A DNA stretch of 7,353 bases from a bacterium (GTDB lineage: Bacteria; Armatimonadota; Fimbriimonadia; Fimbriimonadales; GBS-DC). A program made the position numbers and the translations under genes. The DNA lies in the NCBI GenBank assembly GCA_029335935.2, contig JARJMV020000155.1:1-7353 (forward strand). Reading direction: 5' to 3'. How positions within the stretch are numbered: position 1 is the first letter of the stretch; each line of letters starts with the position of its first letter. The notes beneath the pieces are model-generated. The model saw only the letters and a program-made list of their open reading frames with translations. It did not search any database and was not told the origin of the DNA. This document shows, piece by piece, positions 4,324 through 7,353 of the stretch.

Positions 4324-6534
4324 ATGCTCAGCCAGCCCCACCTGTTTATGGAGGATGAGTGCGTCGCCGACACGCAGCGCCCCAGCTCGCCCGCGCTGGA
4401 GTACGATCCTGTCTTGTTCGGCAATGATCTCACGCCTTTCATCGTGGCGGTGGAGGCGGTGAACAGCCATATCCGCCTGTTTATCCGCGAGGACGGCAAA
4501 ATACGCGTGCAGGAGGCGCCGTTCCGCCCATGGCTGCTCAGTGATACGGCGATAACGATGCCCGATGTGGAGTGGCGCGAGCTGCAAGGCGAGCTGGCGG
4601 GGCGGCGGATGCTGAAATATATCGCCTTCTGCGACCATCGCGAGGCGTTCGACGCCCTGCGGCGCGCGCTGCGCGACGAACATCGCGAAATCCTCGCCTA
4701 CAGCTCGCTCCCGCGCCAGTACCTGATGCTCTCAGGCAAGACGCTGTTCAAAGGCATGACCTTCCAAGACCTGCATCGCCTACAGGTGGATCTCGAGACC
4801 AGCACGCTGACGCCTGACCAATCGGGCGCGCGGGTGTTGATGATTGCGCTCAGCGACACGCGCGGCTACGAGGAGCTGCTGGAGGGCGAGGAGAAACGCC
4901 TGCTGGAGCAGTTCGTCGCGCGAGTGCGGCAGTTAGACCCCGATGTGGTGGAGGGACATAACCTGTTCGGCTTCGATATGCCCTACTTGGCGGCGCGGGC
5001 GAAGGCGTTGGGCGTGCCGTTGCGTCTGGGACGCGACGACTCGGAGGTGCGCTTTGGAGCGCCGCGCCCGTGCATCATCGGCGCGAACAGCCGAACCTTC
5101 ACACCCGCCTATGTGCATGGACGCCACCTCTTAGACACCTACCTCGCCGTGCAGCGATTCGACATCGGCAGGGGCGATTTGGAGAGTTACGGTCTGAAGG
5201 AGGCAACGCAGCAGCTCGGCGTCGCCGCGCCCAACCGCATCTACTTGGAGCGCGAGCATCTGCCCGAACTCTGGCGCACCGACCCCGACCTTGTGCGCCG
5301 CTACTGCCTGCAGGATGTGCGCGAGACGCGCCAACTCGCCGACCTCACCCTGCCCACCGAATTCTACCAGTGCCAGATGTTGCCCGATGTGCTGCAGAAC
5401 CTCGCCGTCATCGGCACGGGCGAGAAGGCGAACCTGCTGTTCCTCCGCGCCTATCTCGCGCAGGGCTACGCCATCCCCACCCAACAGGCAGCGCGCGAGT
5501 ACCCCGGCGGCTATACCGAAGTGCGCAAAATCGGTCTCATCCCCCGAATCGTGAAAGCCGATGTGGAGAGCCTGTACCCCAGCATCATGTTGCACTATCG
5601 CATCAAACCGCAAGCCGACCATCTGGATGTGTTCCTGCCGACGCTGGAGCGACTGCGCCGCCTACGCCTCGACGCGAAAGCGCGCGCCAAACGCGCCCAA
5701 GGCGCGGAAGCCGCATACTGGGACGGACTACAAAGCTCGTTCAAGATACTCATCAACTCCTACTATGGCTACTTGGGCGCGCCGTTCCACTTCAACGACT
5801 ACGACGCCGCCGAAGCCGTGACGCTGCACGGGCAGGAGCTGGTCAAACAAATCGCCGCCGAAATCGAGCGACTGGGCGGTGCGGTGGTGGAAATCGACAC
5901 CGATGGCGTCTACTTCCAGCCCCCTGCCAATGTGCAGACCGAAGCCGACGAGGTTGCGTTCGTGGCGACCGTCGGCAAAGTCTTACCCGAAGGCATCCGC
6001 CTCGCCTACGACGGACGCTACCAAGCGATGCTATCAATCAAAACGAAGAACTATGTGCTGCAGGGCTACGACGGCAAGCTGGTGTTCAAGGGGGCGTCGC
6101 TGCGCTCGCGCGCGGACGAGCGGTTCGGACGCGAGTTTCTCAACCGCGCCATCGAACACCTGCTCAACGGCGAACCTCACAAGGTCGCAGAAGATTACCG
6201 ACGCCTCGCGCTGCAAATCCTCAACGGCGAGATGGGCATCGAGCAGCTCTGCCGACGCGAACGCATCACCGATAAGAGTAAACAGACCAACCATCCGCTC
6301 TATGAACTTGCCAAGCGGTTCCAAATAGGCGATTACATCATGGTGTACCGCCGCTCAGACGGCAGTCTCGGCTTGCTGGAGGAGTACGCGGGCGACGAGG
6401 ATCGCGAACACTATGTAGAGAAGCTCTACAAGTTCGCCGCGCGTTTGGAGGAGCTGTTCCCCAACTTCGACGCGCTATTTCCCAAGCCCGCGGCGCTGAT
6501 TCAGGCGGAGCGTCAGCCGAGCCTGTTCGATTAG
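4324..6534 (+). CDS. polB: Family B DNA polymerase, archaeal-like, with proofreading exonuclease
   Basis: A 736-residue family B DNA polymerase, slightly shorter than the roughly 775 of Thermococcales enzymes. Order: N-terminal domain (FRPW at 67-70), then the 3'-5' exonuclease with Exo I DLET (Asp156, Glu158), Exo II HNLFGFD (Asp218) and Exo III YCLQD (Tyr327, Asp331). The palm and fingers carry motif A DVESLYPS (Asp413), motif B KILINSYYG (474-482) and motif C IDTDGVYF (Asp525, Asp527). KTKNYVLQGYDGKL (573-586) follows in the palm. DTDG rather than DTDS is the archaeal Pfu-like form. All catalytic acids are present, so synthesis and proofreading should both work. The protein ends QPSLFD, like a beta-clamp-binding motif, and begins MLSQPHLF. 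As it is a lone gene in a bacterium, a repair or translesion role like E. coli Pol II is more likely than main replicase; this is inference. The ATG at 4324 is chosen because TATAAT lies 6 nt before it and upstream in-frame residues do not resemble polymerase. The stop overlaps that of convergent cdaA. Confidence 0.95.
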   Translation: MLSQPHLFMEDECVADTQRPSSPALEYDPVLFGNDLTPFIVAVEAVNSHIRLFIREDGKIRVQEAPFRPWLLSDTAITMPDVEWRELQGELAGRRMLKYIAFCDHREAFDALRRALRDEHREILAYSSLPRQYLMLSGKTLFKGMTFQDLHRLQVDLETSTLTPDQSGARVLMIALSDTRGYEELLEGEEKRLLEQFVARVRQLDPDVVEGHNLFGFDMPYLAARAKALGVPLRLGRDDSEVRFGAPRPCIIGANSRTFTPAYVHGRHLLDTYLAVQRFDIGRGDLESYGLKEATQQLGVAAPNRIYLEREHLPELWRTDPDLVRRYCLQDVRETRQLADLTLPTEFYQCQMLPDVLQNLAVIGTGEKANLLFLRAYLAQGYAIPTQQAAREYPGGYTEVRKIGLIPRIVKADVESLYPSIMLHYRIKPQADHLDVFLPTLERLRRLRLDAKARAKRAQGAEAAYWDGLQSSFKILINSYYGYLGAPFHFNDYDAAEAVTLHGQELVKQIAAEIERLGGAVVEIDTDGVYFQPPANVQTEADEVAFVATVGKVLPEGIRLAYDGRYQAMLSIKTKNYVLQGYDGKLVFKGASLRSRADERFGREFLNRAIEHLLNGEPHKVAEDYRRLALQILNGEMGIEQLCRRERITDKSKQTNHPLYELAKRFQIGDYIMVYRRSDGSLGLLEEYAGDEDREHYVEKLYKFAARLEELFPNFDALFPKPAALIQAERQPSLFD

Positions 6535-7353
6535 ACCGTGCGCTTATCATCGGCAGGGATTGCTGCCCGCCGCTCCGCGCGCTGCTTGCGCGCAGTGTTG
6601 AACGCGCTGCCCATCCGAGCCAAGATGTGGGGGCGCGCCTCGCCTGTAAGCAGGTCGCTCAGCAGTCGGCGCAGGTGGTCGGCGTCGACATTTTGGGTCC
6701 ACGCGCCGTCCACCGCCACTGTAATCTGCCCTGTCTCTTCCGACACGATAATCGCGATGCAGTCGGAATCTTCGGTGGCGCCGATGCCTGCGCGGTGGCG
6801 CGTGTGCATGCTGTTGGGGATGTCGGGGTTCTGGCTGATTTTGGGGAAGTAGACGGCAGCTTCCACGATTTGCCCCCCGCGCAGGATGACCGCGCCATCG
6901 TGCAGGGGCGAGCCGGGATAGAAAATCGCACGCAGCAGGGGCGAGCCAACCCCCGCCTGAAGCTCGATCCCGTCGCCCTGCGCGATGCGGTCTTTGCGCT
7001 CCCACACAATCAGCGCGCCGATGCGGTCGCGCGCCATCTGCTGCACCGCGCTCACCACTTCGCCAATCGCGCGCTGAATCGGCTGCGCCTCAGGGCTGAC
7101 GCCCAAGCTGCTGCGCCAGAACTCCACGCGCCCAATCGTCTCCAACACACGCCGCAGCTCCGGAAAGAACAGAATTACCAACGCCACAGGTCCCAGCGTC
7201 GTCATGCGATCCAGCAACCAGTGGATGGTCTCCAAGCGCAGCGCGTCGCTAAGGTAGAGCGCACCCACGAACACCAGCAAGCCAATCAATACTTGGTAGG
7301 CGCGTGTGCCTTTCGCCAGCAGCAGCAGCCGATAGATGAGAAACGCCACCAAC
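6531..7353 (-). CDS. cdaA: Membrane-bound diadenylate cyclase CdaA, N-terminus outside window
   Basis: CdaA (DacA/YbbP) joins two ATP into the second messenger c-di-AMP, which controls potassium and osmolyte transport and cell-wall homeostasis. 273 residues are visible, ending at the TAA at 6533-6531. The frame runs off the window edge; by comparison with B. subtilis CdaA about 20-25 residues, including part of the first membrane helix, are missing. Visible residues 1-65 hold the rest of the transmembrane region (VAFLIYRLLLL, then helices near 20-37 and 52-63) ending in FFPELRRVLE. The DAC domain follows, with DRIGALIVWERK (109-120), the catalytic LHDGAVIL (DGA at 152-154) and TRHRAGIG (RHR at 185-187). 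Both catalytic motifs are intact, so it should be active. The residue before TRHR is His where Gly is common (GTRHR). ybbR, the usual downstream partner, is absent: the next gene is polB on the opposite strand, with stops overlapping in TTAG. Confidence 0.95.
   Translation of the reverse strand, partial: LVAFLIYRLLLLAKGTRAYQVLIGLLVFVGALYLSDALRLETIHWLLDRMTTLGPVALVILFFPELRRVLETIGRVEFWRSSLGVSPEAQPIQRAIGEVVSAVQQMARDRIGALIVWERKDRIAQGDGIELQAGVGSPLLRAIFYPGSPLHDGAVILRGGQIVEAAVYFPKISQNPDIPNSMHTRHRAGIGATEDSDCIAIIVSEETGQITVAVDGAWTQNVDADHLRRLLSDLLTGEARPHILARMGSAFNTARKQRAERRAAIPADDKRTV

Noticed and set aside
4236..4499. 88-residue N-terminal extension of the DUF1080 protein
   Set aside because: It overlaps the start of polB and would bury a good signal peptide that begins at 4235 with a Shine-Dalgarno-like site upstream.
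5070..6275. 401-codon plus-strand frame inside polB
   Set aside because: It is an Arg/Pro-rich alternate frame of polB with no motifs, while the polB frame holds all polymerase motifs through the same stretch.
7350..7352. TTG at the window edge as the start of cdaA
   Set aside because: The visible protein begins in the middle of the first membrane helix compared with known CdaA, so this codon is an internal Leu and the true start lies outside.
1..7353. CRISPR array, tRNA, rRNA, transposase or defence system
   Set aside because: No regularly spaced direct repeats, no cloverleaf-like or rRNA-like stretch and no transposase, nuclease or toxin-antitoxin motifs were seen. Nearly all the DNA is covered by recognised genes.

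Overview
The window looks like chromosomal DNA from a GC-rich bacterium, most likely of the Armatimonadota (Fimbriimonas/Chthonomonas/hot-spring relatives). The main clue is the prepilin-like protein, whose N-terminus ([16 protein letters not shown], then [12 protein letters not shown] and an H-X9-DG motif) is a pattern I associate with that phylum. A secreted DUF1080 protein and a lone small ceramidase-like protein fit such a lineage. The phylum assignment is inference from family resemblance, not from a marker tree.

Layout. Positions 1-1276 (+): the 3' end of ribH (lumazine synthase, riboflavin pathway), coupled by an ATGA stop/start overlap to an M42-family metallo-aminopeptidase. A perfect 9-bp GC hairpin sits between this pair and the convergent ceramidase-like gene (1317-2534, -). 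That gene diverges from a type IV prepilin-like H-X9-DG protein gene (2618-3406, +). A 151-bp gap follows, dominated by a 21-bp-arm palindrome and two smaller hairpins. Next come a secreted DUF1080 / 3-keto-disaccharide hydrolase-like gene (3558-4235, -) and, divergent from it, an archaeal-type family B DNA polymerase (4324-6534, +). The polymerase stop codon overlaps the stop of a convergent diadenylate cyclase gene, cdaA (6531-window end, -; its 5' end lies outside).

The genes do not form one pathway. The window is a series of short, mostly monocistronic units, with ribH and the M42 peptidase as the only clear operon pair. No rRNA, tRNA, CRISPR array, transposase or phage gene was seen. The only repeat-like element is the palindrome at 3435-3479.

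Two things stand out. First, the ceramidase-like and polB genes each have a sigma70-type -10 hexamer exactly 6 nt before the ATG and no Shine-Dalgarno. This predicts leaderless mRNAs, whereas the M42 and DUF1080 genes have purine-rich Shine-Dalgarno-like sites. Second, the polymerase has Thermococcus-like catalytic motifs (DTDG in motif C) but ends in QPSLFD, which looks like a bacterial beta-clamp-binding tail. A similar QPHLF lies at its extreme N-terminus.
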